18,022 nucleotides of DNA from Acetobacteraceae bacterium (lineage in GTDB: Bacteria > Pseudomonadota > Alphaproteobacteria > Acetobacterales > Acetobacteraceae). The stretch lies in assembly GCA_947476855.1 (NCBI GenBank), contig CANJSR010000037.1, positions 1 to 18,022 of the forward strand, given 5' to 3'. The notes beneath the pieces are model-generated. The model had not been told where the DNA came from, ran no database searches, and saw nothing but the letters and a program-made list of their open reading frames with translations. Within the stretch, counting starts at the first letter, position 1. Every line of letters starts with the position of its first letter. Of the stretch, positions 1 through 6,838 are shown one piece after another. The translations under genes and the position numbers were made by a program.

Positions 1-1
1 G

Positions 2-310
2 ATCCAGACCCCGCTGCGCCAGATCGCCGAGAACGCCGGTGAAGACGGCGCCGTGATCGCTGGCAAGACGCTGGACAACAGCGACTACAGCTTCGGCTTC
101 GACGCCCAGTCCGGTGAGTTCAAGGACCTGGTCAAGTCCGGCATCATCGACCCCACCAAGGTCGTGCGCACGGCCCTGCAGGACGCGGCTTCCGTTTCCG
201 GTCTGCTGATCACCACCGAAGCGATGGTGGCCGAGAAGCCGGAGCGCAAGATGCCTCCGATGCCGGGCGGTGACGGCGGCATGGGCGGCATGGGCGGCAT
301 GGACTTCTGA
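2..310 (+). CDS. groL: Chaperonin GroEL, C-terminal end (partial)
   Basis: The window opens inside this gene, which reads in frame from base 2 to a TGA at 308-310, giving the last 102 residues. GroEL is the 60-kDa ATP-dependent folding chaperone that forms a double heptameric ring with GroES in the cytoplasm. The visible part is the C-terminal equatorial domain: the segment with [20 protein letters not shown] is the family's near-invariant helix region, followed by the TTEAMV strand. It ends in the flexible tail [18 protein letters not shown], the Gly-Met repeat tail typical of proteobacterial GroEL. The start, the upstream groES and any heat-shock promoter lie outside the window. A strong terminator follows 46 bases after the stop. 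The identification is secure. Confidence 0.97.
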   Translation: MQTPLRQIAENAGEDGAVIAGKTLDNSDYSFGFDAQSGEFKDLVKSGIIDPTKVVRTALQDAASVSGLLITTEAMVAEKPERKMPPMPGGDGGMGGMGGMDF

Positions 311-316
311 TCCCGT

Positions 317-381
317 TCCGGGGGCCTCGGCCTCCGGACCCGAGATCAACGACGAAAGCGGGCCTTCGGGCCCGCTTTTTT
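317..381 (+). terminator. Intrinsic terminator of groEL, preceded by a second hairpin
   Basis: The main hairpin is 357-376: a 7-bp stem (AGCGGGC with GCCCGCT), extended by one more C-G pair, closing a TTCG tetraloop, with T residues at 376-381. This is a textbook Rho-independent terminator. A second hairpin lies just upstream at 317-338, with 9 pairs including one G-T around a CTCG loop. The tandem arrangement suggests tight termination of the highly expressed groEL transcript. Confidence 0.9.
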
Positions 382-424
382 GTGCGGTCGGCGGTAAATT
401 TTGTGACGGCACGAAGGCCGGAAG

Positions 425-455
425 CTTCAATTTCCACACAAGCGGGAAATTGAAG
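425..455. repeat. Perfect 11-bp inverted repeat, unexplained
   Basis: CTTCAATTTCC at 425-435 is matched exactly by GGAAATTGAAG at 445-455, around a 9-base spacer. The arms are AT-rich within a GC-rich genome. No T run follows, so it is not an ordinary terminator. It could be an operator for a dimeric regulator, the stem of a small RNA, or a remnant of a mobile element. Confidence 0.8.
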
Positions 456-644
456 TGGTCTTTGCTGCGCTGCTCAAGAATAGACCGCGCAACCTGGCGC
501 TTGTCTTGGCCCGATCGGTGGTCACGATTGACTCCGATGGACATTTCTGGGCCAACTTCGAGGCGCAATCGTATTTTGGCTAGCCTTGCTGCGCCTCCGT
601 CTGTCGGGTGCTCTCAAGACCTCCAAAGGCCCGGTTGACTAAAT

Positions 645-666
645 CGTCCGGCGATGGCGCCGGACG
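645..666 (+). promoter_or_regulatory. Leader hairpin upstream of the cold-shock gene
   Basis: CGTCCGGCG at 645-653 pairs perfectly with CGCCGGACG at 658-666 around the 4-base loop ATGG. The hairpin ends about 10 bases before the ribosome binding site GGAGAAGGA and 25 bases before the csp start codon. Structured leaders are common in cspA-type mRNAs and can control translation with temperature. No T run follows, so attenuation is less likely. Confidence 0.55.
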
Positions 667-691
667 CACTGGACGGAGAAGGACGCAGACA

Positions 692-895
692 ATGTCTACG
701 GGGACAGTCAAGTGGTTCAATACCACAAAGGGATACGGGTTCATCATGCCGCAGGAAGGCGGCAAGGATGTGTTCGTGCATATCACCGCGGTCCAGGCCG
801 CCGGCCTGCGTGGGCTGAATGAGGGGCAGAAAGTCAGCTACGACGTGGTCATGGAGCGCGGCAAGGCCGCCGCGACGAACCTGAAGCCACTCTGA
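692..895 (+). CDS. cspA: Cold-shock protein (CspA family), 67 residues
   Basis: This is a single cold-shock domain, an OB-fold that binds single-stranded RNA and DNA and melts RNA structure. The protein has the normal length of 67 residues. The sequence TGTVKWFN near the N-terminus is the family signature. RNP1 is at residues 13-18 (KGYGFI) and RNP2 at 27-31 (VFVHI), which supply the aromatic nucleic-acid-binding face. I chose the ATG at 692 because GGAGAAGGA lies 8-16 bases upstream and because this start gives the exact domain length; an open frame continues upstream but does not add a recognisable domain. The gene is monocistronic, with a hairpin in its leader and a hairpin after its stop. 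Which csp paralogue it is, and whether it is cold-induced, cannot be told from sequence. Confidence 0.95.
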   Translation: MSTGTVKWFNTTKGYGFIMPQEGGKDVFVHITAVQAAGLRGLNEGQKVSYDVVMERGKAAATNLKPL

Positions 896-906
896 CCTGA
901 CACAGG

Positions 907-944
907 GCGTCTGGGCTCGGGCGGGGAGCTCGGTGGCCAGACGC
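907..944 (+). terminator. Hairpin after csp, possible terminator without T run
   Basis: GCGTCTGG at 907-914 pairs perfectly with CCAGACGC at 937-944. An inner GCTC/GAGC pairing sits at 915-918 and 926-929. It starts 12 bases after the csp stop, a normal terminator position, but no T tract follows, so it may act as a 3' stabiliser or a Rho-assisted end. Confidence 0.4.
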
Positions 945-1065
945 GTGGCGCCCAGGCGCCGCCGAACCGGGATGAACGCGGTGATTGCCCGCGTCCGTCC
1001 CGGAACGGTTGGACATTGGTCGACATAATCCAACAGTCAGCGGCCGTCTGTCGGCCCTATTCCCT

Positions 1066-1094
1066 CTGATATTCCGCGTCATGGCTGCTATGCT
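1066..1094 (+). promoter_or_regulatory. Candidate sigma-70 promoter for sthA
   Basis: CTGATA at 1066-1071 and TATGCT at 1089-1094 are separated by 17 bases and resemble -35 and -10 elements, with four of six matches in the -35. Transcription would begin near 1101, about 27 bases before sthA. It is a single weak candidate judged by eye. Confidence 0.35.
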
Positions 1095-1127
1095 GCAACC
1101 GCAATAAATGACCGGTCCGGTTGCCCC

Positions 1128-2531
1128 ATGAAGCGTCACGATTTCATTGTCATCGGCAGCGGTCCCGCGGGCCGCCGAGCCGCCATCCAGGCCGCGAAGA
1201 CGGGTGGGTCGGTGCTGGTGATCGAAAAGGGCCGCCGCGTCGGTGGCGTCTCCGTCCATACCGGCACCATCCCATCGAAAACGCTGCGGGAAACCGTGCT
1301 GAACCTGACCGGCTGGCGCGAGCGGGGGTTCTACGGCAGCGCCTATCGCGTCAAGCAGCACATCTCCGCCACCGATCTGATGTCGCGCATGCACAAGACG
1401 CTCGACCACGAAGTCGATGTGCTGGAACACCAGTTCGCCCGCAATGGCGTGGAGCGTATGCACGGCCTGGCGCGGTTCCTCGACCCCCACCGCATCGAAG
1501 TCCGCCTCGGCAACGGCGACACCCGTGTGGCCGAGGCCGAGAAAATCCTGATCGCCGTCGGGACCCGGCCGTACCACCCGCCCGAAGTTCCGTTCAACGG
1601 CCGTAACATCCTGGACAGCGACAACATCCTTGAAATCCCGCATTTGCCGCGCAGCCTGACCGTGGTGGGCGGCGGCGTGATCGGCGTCGAATATGCAACG
1701 ATCTTCAGCGCGCTGGACGTGAGCGTCACGCTCGTGGAATCCCGCGAGAGCATGCTGGACTTCATCGATCATGAGCTGGTCGAGGACTTTCTGCACCAGT
1801 TGCGGGACCGTGGCATCGCCATCCGCCTGGGTTCCAAGGTCGTCGCCATCGCCTTCGATCATGACTGGCCCGTGACGGTGCTGGAAAGCGGCCGTCGCAT
1901 CCGGTCGGAGATGCTGCTGTATACCGCCGGCCGAATGGGCGCGACGGATGTGCTCGACCTGGCGAATTGCGGGCTGACCGCGGATGAGCGCGGCCGGCTC
2001 AAGGTCGATCCCGTGACCTTCCAGACAGCCCAGCCGCACATCTACGCCGCCGGCGACGCGATCGGCTTCCCGAGCCTGGCGTCCACGTCGATGGAGCAGG
2101 GTCGCATCGCCGCCTGCCATGCGTTCGGGGTTAAGATGCCCCCGGCGCCGGAGTTCTTCCCCTATGGCATCTACGCCGTGCCCGAAATCTCGACGGTCGG
2201 CATGAGCGAGGAGGAAGTCCGCCGGCGTGGCATCCCCTATGAATGCGGCGTGGCGCGATTCCGGGAGACATCGCGCGGCCACATCATGGGCCTGTCCAAC
2301 GGGATGATGAAGCTGATCTTCTCCCTGAAGACCCGCCGCCTGCTGGGCGCCCACATCGTGGGGGAGGGCGCGACGGAACTCGTTCATATCGGGCAGGCCG
2401 TGCTGAACCTGCGCGGGACACTCGATTACTTCATCGAGAACACGTTCAACTACCCGACCCTGGCCGAGGCCTACAAAATCGCCGCGCTGGATGCCTGGAA
2501 CCGGATGCCCCAGGCCAACGTGGAGGCCTGA
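1128..2531 (+). CDS. sthA: Soluble pyridine nucleotide transhydrogenase SthA
   Basis: This is a 467-residue FAD flavoprotein of the dihydrolipoamide dehydrogenase/glutathione reductase fold. It transfers hydride between NADPH and NAD+, usually to drain excess NADPH, and acts in the cytoplasm. The FAD-binding GSGPAG is at residues 10-15, the NAD(P)-binding GGGVIGVEYA at 181-190, the second FAD motif AAGD at 307-310, and the dimerisation domain fills the C-terminus. The segment VHTGTIPSKTLRE around residues 43-55 is diagnostic for SthA: the redox-active cysteine positions of related disulfide reductases are Ser42 and Thr47 here, so there is no disulfide. SthA normally lacks the second cysteine, and here the first is gone too. 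The ribosome binding site before the ATG is poor, and a 7-codon leader ORF overlaps the start. The stop is only 3 bases from the stop of the convergent mlaC. A general lipoamide dehydrogenase is ruled out by the missing cysteines. Confidence 0.92.
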   Translation: MKRHDFIVIGSGPAGRRAAIQAAKTGGSVLVIEKGRRVGGVSVHTGTIPSKTLRETVLNLTGWRERGFYGSAYRVKQHISATDLMSRMHKTLDHEVDVLEHQFARNGVERMHGLARFLDPHRIEVRLGNGDTRVAEAEKILIAVGTRPYHPPEVPFNGRNILDSDNILEIPHLPRSLTVVGGGVIGVEYATIFSALDVSVTLVESRESMLDFIDHELVEDFLHQLRDRGIAIRLGSKVVAIAFDHDWPVTVLESGRRIRSEMLLYTAGRMGATDVLDLANCGLTADERGRLKVDPVTFQTAQPHIYAAGDAIGFPSLASTSMEQGRIAACHAFGVKMPPAPEFFPYGIYAVPEISTVGMSEEEVRRRGIPYECGVARFRETSRGHIMGLSNGMMKLIFSLKTRRLLGAHIVGEGATELVHIGQAVLNLRGTLDYFIENTFNYPTLAEAYKIAALDAWNRMPQANVEA

Positions 2532-2534
2532 TCC

Positions 2535-3143
2535 CTACTTGTTCAGGACGGCCTGGCTTTTCATCGCGGCCAGCAGCGCCTCAATGCTGTTGTTGTTGCG
2601 CTGCAGATAGGCCGAATAGTCGCTGCGCTGGGTGATGCGGAGCGACGTGCCCTCGGCGATCACATCGATGATGCGCGGTGCCGCCGCGGGTTTCGTGACG
2701 ACCCAATCGACCGTGGCGGGCGCGCTGTTCGGCCGCTCCACCACCGTCGAGACCACCTGTTCCTCATCCTGTTGCCGTGCTCGGCCCAGCGTGAACTTCA
2801 CGCCCTGGTATTCACCGAGCTTGGCGGTGATGTTGGTGATGAGGACTTCCTGGAACAAAGCGAGGTAGGTCTTCTGCTGGTCGGGCGAGGTCTGGCGCCA
2901 GAAACGGCCGAGGCAGAAACGGCCGACCGCGTCGACGTCGACGGCGGCGACGATGATCTGGCCGATCGCATGCCGCTTGTCGGCGGGGGAGCCAGGGCCG
3001 TTCACCACGGCCACCAGGCGCTCTCCGGTCGTCTTGATGAAGGCGCTGGCCCGTTCGGCAGCCTGTGCGTGGGCTGAACCTGGCATCGCGGCGGCGGCGC
3101 CGGCGCCAAGCGCTGCCAGCAGGAAACCGCGTCTATCAGTCAT
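2535..3143 (-). CDS. mlaC: MlaC, periplasmic phospholipid-binding protein
   Basis: This 202-residue protein belongs to the MlaC/Ttg2D family. MlaC shuttles phospholipid across the periplasm between the outer-membrane MlaA complex and the inner-membrane MlaFEDB ABC transporter. The N-terminus (TDRRGFLLAALGAG, then AHAQA) looks like a twin-arginine signal peptide with a cleavage site near residue 26. The mature part has family hallmarks such as FCLGRFWR, the tyrosine- and leucine-rich helix that follows it, and a C-terminal segment with ITQRSDYSAYLQRN. The ATG at 3143 is preferred over a TTG at 3152 because GGAG at 3154-3157 lies 10 bases before the ATG but directly against the TTG. It lies 15 bases downstream of mlaA, so the two are very probably one operon. 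The transporter genes mlaFEDB are not in the window. Confidence 0.9.
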   Translation of the reverse strand: MTDRRGFLLAALGAGAAAAMPGSAHAQAAERASAFIKTTGERLVAVVNGPGSPADKRHAIGQIIVAAVDVDAVGRFCLGRFWRQTSPDQQKTYLALFQEVLITNITAKLGEYQGVKFTLGRARQQDEEQVVSTVVERPNSAPATVDWVVTKPAAAPRIIDVIAEGTSLRITQRSDYSAYLQRNNNSIEALLAAMKSQAVLNK

Positions 3144-3158
3144 GGGTCGCAATCTCCG

Positions 3159-3989
3159 TCAGCGGGCAGGCGGGTTGATCTGTTCCCCGGCGCGATCGGG
3201 GAACCACACGGGGATGGTCGCGCGGTTGTCGTTCTTCAGCTTCGTCAACTCGGCCGTCCGGTACTGGCGATAGAGGCTGCGGAACGTCGCATAGGGGTCG
3301 AGCGCGGTCTTCTTGATCTGCTCCACCGGGTCCAGCACCTTTTCCCGCACGGAGATCGCGCTGACGCCGGTGCGCGACCAGCCAAGCGCTACGACCGCGG
3401 TGCCCTGGCCAACCCAGGTGAACGGGTCGGCGGCGCGGTCGACGACAAAGCCGGTCAGGTCACGCGGGCCGGACGGGCCCAGGATGGGCAGGAACAGGAA
3501 CGGCCCTTCTTCTACCCCGAGGTTCGCGAGGGTCAGGCCGAAATCCGTGTCGGTTTTCTTGTATCCCATGCCGGCGGCGACATCGAAGAAGCCCAGCACG
3601 CCCGCGGTGGAATTGATAAAGAACCGCATCGTTGTGTCGCCGGCGCGCCGTGGTTTGCCGGTCAGGATGTCATTCCCGAGCCGAACCGGTGTCCCGAGGT
3701 TCACCAGGACATTGCTGATGCCCGTGCGGACCACGTCCGGAAACACCGCCCGGTAGCCGCGGGCCACGGGCGCCAGCAGCGCGTCATCCAGGGCCGTGTT
3801 GATGGCATAGAAGACCCGGTTGGTCGGTTCGATCGGATCGTTGAGTTCCTTGAACTCCGCCACCGCCTCCGGATCATCGGCCGGCGGAGCCGTTGCGCAG
3901 CCGGCGAGACCCACCACCATCAGGCCGGCAAGTGCCAGAGAGCGGACCGACCCGGCCGTGGGAAAGCGGGAAAAGGACAGAGCGCGCAT
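3159..3989 (-). CDS. mlaA: MlaA (VacJ) outer-membrane lipoprotein
   Basis: This 276-residue protein is the outer-membrane component of the Mla pathway. It forms a ring in the inner leaflet that removes misplaced phospholipid from the outer leaflet and hands it to MlaC. The signal peptide ends in a lipobox, LAGC, with the lipidated cysteine at residue 31. The family region begins with NDPIEPTNRVFYAIN and continues with the NVLVNLGTPV and FFINSTAGVLGFFDVA segments, which are typical of VacJ. I chose the ATG at 3989 because GAGGAA precedes it at good spacing and the signal peptide begins directly there. An upstream GTG at 4046 would add 19 residues before the signal peptide and is unlikely. It is followed by mlaC after 15 bases. 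Confidence 0.93.
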   Translation of the reverse strand: MRALSFSRFPTAGSVRSLALAGLMVVGLAGCATAPPADDPEAVAEFKELNDPIEPTNRVFYAINTALDDALLAPVARGYRAVFPDVVRTGISNVLVNLGTPVRLGNDILTGKPRRAGDTTMRFFINSTAGVLGFFDVAAGMGYKKTDTDFGLTLANLGVEEGPFLFLPILGPSGPRDLTGFVVDRAADPFTWVGQGTAVVALGWSRTGVSAISVREKVLDPVEQIKKTALDPYATFRSLYRQYRTAELTKLKNDNRATIPVWFPDRAGEQINPPAR

Positions 3990-4079
3990 CGTATTCCTCG
4001 GGCCAGGACGGCGGTCGACCGCATCACGCTGGCCTACGCCCACCACTTTGGCGCGCGGGTCCGGAAACGGTAGAGGGGG

Positions 4080-4107
4080 TATTTAGCACAGGGCACCTCA
4101 CTTGCAA
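4080..4107 (-). promoter_or_regulatory. Candidate promoter of mlaA-mlaC
   Basis: On the minus strand TTGCAA (4107-4102) is followed after 16 bases by TAAATA (4085-4080). A TG pair one base before the -10 gives an extended -10 look. Transcription would start near 4073, leaving an 84-base leader before the chosen mlaA ATG. It is judged by eye only. Confidence 0.4.
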
Positions 4108-4190
4108 CGGAATCGCGGAGGTTGACTGCGCCACAGGCTTCGGCAAGCTGTCAGCCCCATCTTCCCCCGGCCGAACGGATATCCCGACCA

Positions 4191-4910
4191 GTGACCAGAT
4201 CGCCCGCCGACGACATCCTGCTCGTGCACAGTTCCGACCTGCACGTGGACGACCACCCCGCCGAACCCAGCTATGGCGATGACGGCGCCACAGGCCTGCG
4301 GGTCGTGCTGGAGGCCGCGAAGGCCCATGACGCGCATTTCGTGCTGCTGGTGGGCGACATCTTCGACAACAACCGCCAGTCCAAGGCGATCCTGACCCGC
4401 ACGGCCGACATGCTGAACAATGCCGGCCGGCATGTCGTGATCCTGCCGGGCAACCATGACCCGATCACCCCGGACTCCGCCTATATCCGCGGCGGCCTGG
4501 GCGACATCCCGCATGTCCATATCATCGGCGTGACGCACGACCTGGCGGTTCACTTCGCCGATCACGACCTGGAATTCTGGGGCCACGCCCACACCGACTA
4601 CGGCAACATGGTGCCGCTGCGGACCCCCCGCCCTCGCAGCAGCCGCTGGCAGATCGCCCTGGCGCATGGCCATTACGAGCCGCCGGGCGCCGTTCCCCTG
4701 CGCCCGTCCTGGCTGATCAGCGATGATGAGATCGACGCGACCTGCGCGGACTACCTCGCGCTGGGCCACTGGAACCGGTGGGAGAAAGTCGGCAGCGGCA
4801 CGGTCCCGGCCTATTACTCCGGCTCCCCCGACCTCGCGAAGACGGTCAACCTGGTACGGCTGACCGGCAACGGGACGGTCCATGTGGATCGGGTGCCCGT
4901 CAGCTGGTGA
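4191..4910 (+). CDS. Calcineurin-like metallophosphoesterase, SbcD/YkuE-like
   Basis: From the GTG at 4191 the product has 239 residues. The dimetal site of this hydrolase family is complete. Asp16-x-His18 is in SSDLHVD, Gly55-Asp56 in VGDIFDN, and GNHD is at 87-90. A late HGH is at 159-161, and Gly192-His193 is in ALGHWNRW. The layout resembles the SbcD/Mre11-type and YkuE-type phosphoesterases, but it lacks the extra domains of SbcD, and no sbcC-like ATPase is adjacent. The substrate is therefore unknown; a phosphodiester or nucleic acid is possible. The start is uncertain: a TTG at 4122 would add 23 low-complexity residues, but a Shine-Dalgarno-like GGAGG abuts it with no spacing. No ribosome binding site stands out before 4191 either. 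The gene is divergent from mlaA, and its stop touches that of the convergent glycosyltransferase. Confidence 0.85.
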   Translation: MTRSPADDILLVHSSDLHVDDHPAEPSYGDDGATGLRVVLEAAKAHDAHFVLLVGDIFDNNRQSKAILTRTADMLNNAGRHVVILPGNHDPITPDSAYIRGGLGDIPHVHIIGVTHDLAVHFADHDLEFWGHAHTDYGNMVPLRTPRPRSSRWQIALAHGHYEPPGAVPLRPSWLISDDEIDATCADYLALGHWNRWEKVGSGTVPAYYSGSPDLAKTVNLVRLTGNGTVHVDRVPVSW

Positions 4911-5729
4911 TCACCCCCGGGATCGGCGGTCCCGCCACCAGCGGTCGATGTGGGTGGTGAAGCCGACGCTCGGGTCCCGGTAGTCGATGGCGTGTTTCTT
5001 CATCTCGGCCAGGGCGTCATCCCAGACGCCCTTGCCCCAGGCATATTGCTCCCCCAATCCGGCCTGGATGTCGTGCTTACCCAGGCCGGTCCGCAGCTCC
5101 GCGTTGCGGCCCGCGACATAGTCCGTGCCCAGATATTTGTAGTGCAGCAGGAAGACCTCATCGGCCTCGGGGTAGCGGACGTCGCCTTCTGGCTTGGCGT
5201 AGTGGCGGCCGGGGGAGAAGTTGGTTTCCGTGAGAGCGTTGGGGTTGAACAGGGACAGCTTGTTCATCTCGTGATGCGGCATCCCGACCCGCAGCGTTTC
5301 GGCCAGGTTCGTGTCCGAGGAGGGAAACCCGTCGGCGATCATGTTGAACCCGAGCGCGGGGATCGCGGTCACGCCCTGGCGCGCCTGGTCGGCCAGGTAG
5401 GTTGGCATCGCCGGGTGCCATAGGTGTTCGTCGATCGCGGTGAGCACGATCCACGCCGCCTGCCCGCGCGCTTCCTTCCATTCATGGTTCTGCCAGAGCC
5501 GGTGCGACTCGACGAAGGAGTTCGGGACCGCCCGGTCGAACCGCCGCATCGTCACGCGCGAATGCGCCGCCAGGACATCCAGCGTCCCGTCGGTTGAGCC
5601 GTCGTCATACAGGATGTAGCGATCGACCCAGGGGTCGTAGTGGCGGAAGAAGAACGGCAGCACCCGCCGCTCATTCCATGTCAGCGCGTACAGCCAGACG
5701 GGGCCGGACGCGGAATTCTTGCCTCTCAT
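4911..5729 (-). CDS. Family 2-type glycosyltransferase
   Basis: This 272-residue protein has a GT-A nucleotide-sugar-binding fold. It opens with a short strand and WNERRVLPFFFRHY, a typical start for this subgroup. DDGSTDGT is at 42-49, the family's donor-binding signature. LTAIDEHLW at 96-104 takes the place of the metal-binding DxD motif, with Asp100 and Glu101 as likely ligands. No membrane segments or signal peptide are visible, so it is a cytoplasmic or membrane-associated enzyme. The most likely role is adding a sugar to a polysaccharide, glycolipid or protein; donor and acceptor cannot be deduced. No other surface-polysaccharide genes lie nearby, so it appears as an isolated glycosyltransferase. 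The ATG at 5729 lacks a strong ribosome binding site. Its stop codon directly abuts that of the convergent phosphoesterase. Confidence 0.85.
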   Translation of the reverse strand: MRGKNSASGPVWLYALTWNERRVLPFFFRHYDPWVDRYILYDDGSTDGTLDVLAAHSRVTMRRFDRAVPNSFVESHRLWQNHEWKEARGQAAWIVLTAIDEHLWHPAMPTYLADQARQGVTAIPALGFNMIADGFPSSDTNLAETLRVGMPHHEMNKLSLFNPNALTETNFSPGRHYAKPEGDVRYPEADEVFLLHYKYLGTDYVAGRNAELRTGLGKHDIQAGLGEQYAWGKGVWDDALAEMKKHAIDYRDPSVGFTTHIDRWWRDRRSRG

Positions 5730-5764
5730 GGCCGTCAGCCTATCCGCTTGCGTGCCCGAAACCC

Positions 5765-5795
5765 AGCCGCCCCATCGCCTTGAGGCGACGCGGCT
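5765..5795. other. Nested hairpin in the divergent 5730-5876 spacer
   Basis: AGCCGC (5765-5770) pairs with GCGGCT (5790-5795), and inside them CGCCT (5776-5780) pairs with AGGCG (5783-5787) around a 2-base gap. Three T residues follow. It lies between two divergent genes, where no terminator is expected, so it may be a regulator site or a chance structure. No clear promoter is visible in this spacer. Confidence 0.4.
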
Positions 5796-5876
5796 TTCCC
5801 GTCACACTGGCGCACAAGCAAGCCAAGCGGCGTCCAGGAAAGCGAGCATCATGAAACCGACCGGGGCGGAACGCGC

Positions 5877-6764
5877 GTGAGTCTGGCGTCGAGCCAACCG
5901 GAACGGATGTCGTTCGCCGACCTGCTGCCAGGCCTTGTCGCGGCGGTGTCGTTCAGCATCGCGGATATCCTGCTGAAGGTCGTGTTCGCCAGCGGCATGG
6001 ACGTGCTGTCCCTGGCCTCCCTCCGCGGGGTCCTTGTGGTCGCGTTCTTCGCGATCTGGCTGCGGCTGGCCCCCGCGCCCCGCCAGCACACCAGCCGGGA
6101 GCGGCTGATCGCGCTGGGCATCGGCCTGGGGTTTTCGGTCACGATGTTCGGGCTGCTGCAATCCGTGGCCCTGCTGCCGGTGTCGATCGCGATCCTCGCC
6201 TATTTTGTCTACCCGCTGCTGACCGGCCTGGCGGGCGCGGCGACGGGCGTGGACCGGGTGGGGTGGCGCGCCCTGCTGGCCGCCCTGGTGGCGTTCATCG
6301 GCCTTGGGTTGATGCTCGGCTTTCATCTGGAGGACCTGGCGCCGCTTGGCCTTGCCAGCGCCTTCATCGCGGCGATCGCCCGGGTCATCACCCTCCTCCT
6401 GACCCGCGCCTACCTGTTCGGCGCCGATGCTCGCCTGACGACCTGGTATTCGATGGTGCCGTCGACCGCGGTCTATCTGATCGCCCTGAGCAGCGTGGGC
6501 ACCTGGCACCAACCGGAGTCGGCCGCCGGGTGGCTGGCCTTTGTCGGGGTCTGCATCACGACGACGCTTTCGACGCTGCTGATCTATATCTCGACCAACC
6601 GGATCGGCCCGTTCCGGACAGCCCTGATCATGAACCTGGAACCTCTGCTGACGACCCTGTTCAGCATGGCCCTGCTGGGGGAGACTCTGTCCCCCATCCA
6701 GGGCATGGGCGCGGGGCTCATGATCACGGCCCTGGTGGCGTTCCAGATGCTGCGGGTGCGATAG
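5877..6764 (+). CDS. EamA-family (drug/metabolite superfamily) permease
   Basis: This 295-residue integral membrane protein has about ten hydrophobic segments in two repeated halves, the standard EamA architecture, with halves near residues 10-130 and 145-290. Features such as SIADILLKVVFASG in the first helix, AILAYFVYPLLTGLAG at the end of the first half, and the closing helices with LEPLLTTLFSMALLGETLSPIQ are typical: an LxPL...LGE signature ends the second repeat. Members export amino acids, metabolites or drugs from the inner membrane, and the substrate cannot be read from sequence. The start is either the GTG at 5877 or the ATG at 5907. The GTG is preferred because a 9-codon leader ORF (5851-5880) with its own AGGA overlaps it as GTGA, suggesting translational coupling. 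The TauE-like gene follows after 74 bases on the same strand. Confidence 0.88.
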   Translation: MSLASSQPERMSFADLLPGLVAAVSFSIADILLKVVFASGMDVLSLASLRGVLVVAFFAIWLRLAPAPRQHTSRERLIALGIGLGFSVTMFGLLQSVALLPVSIAILAYFVYPLLTGLAGAATGVDRVGWRALLAALVAFIGLGLMLGFHLEDLAPLGLASAFIAAIARVITLLLTRAYLFGADARLTTWYSMVPSTAVYLIALSSVGTWHQPESAAGWLAFVGVCITTTLSTLLIYISTNRIGPFRTALIMNLEPLLTTLFSMALLGETLSPIQGMGAGLMITALVAFQMLRVR

Positions 6765-6838
6765 GAGCGGCAACCGGTAAGGCCTCGGCCGAACTGTCCC
6801 CGATTGCACCGCAGCGGACCGGACAGCCAGGATAGCGG

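Larger units (their letters stand above)
382..691. other. Gene-free stretch between groEL terminator and csp
   Basis: I find no credible protein gene in these roughly 310 bases. Open frames here lack a ribosome binding site and family resemblance. The stretch is less GC-rich than the genes around it. It holds two perfect inverted repeats, at 425-455 and 645-666, listed separately. The promoter of the cold-shock gene should lie here, but I see no convincing -35/-10 pair. Confidence 0.6.

Noticed and set aside
528..556. TTGACT at 528-533 as a -35 for csp
   Set aside because: The bases 17 positions downstream (GCCAAC) do not resemble a -10, and no better -10 lies within 16-18 bases.
270..638. 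122-residue frame running from groEL into the groEL-csp gap
   Set aside because: It starts inside groEL in another frame, crosses the terminator and has no recognisable domain or start signals.
608..691. N-terminal extension of the cold-shock protein to 95 residues
   Set aside because: The extra 28 residues are unlike any cold-shock protein, cross the leader hairpin, and precede a well-placed ribosome binding site and ATG at 692.
849..2387. 512-residue open frame on the minus strand opposite sthA
   Set aside because: It is a high-GC shadow of sthA, with an Ala/His/Gly/Asp-rich composition, no family motif and no ribosome binding site.
4122..4190. TTG start at 4122 for the metallophosphoesterase
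   Set aside because: The GGAGG-like sequence directly abuts the TTG with no spacing, and the extension is low-complexity; the GTG at 4191 is preferred, though not certain.
5802..6809. 335-residue minus-strand frame opposite the EamA permease
   Set aside because: It is very rich in Gln, Arg, Gly and His, as expected from reading a hydrophobic membrane-protein gene backwards; no domain is recognisable.
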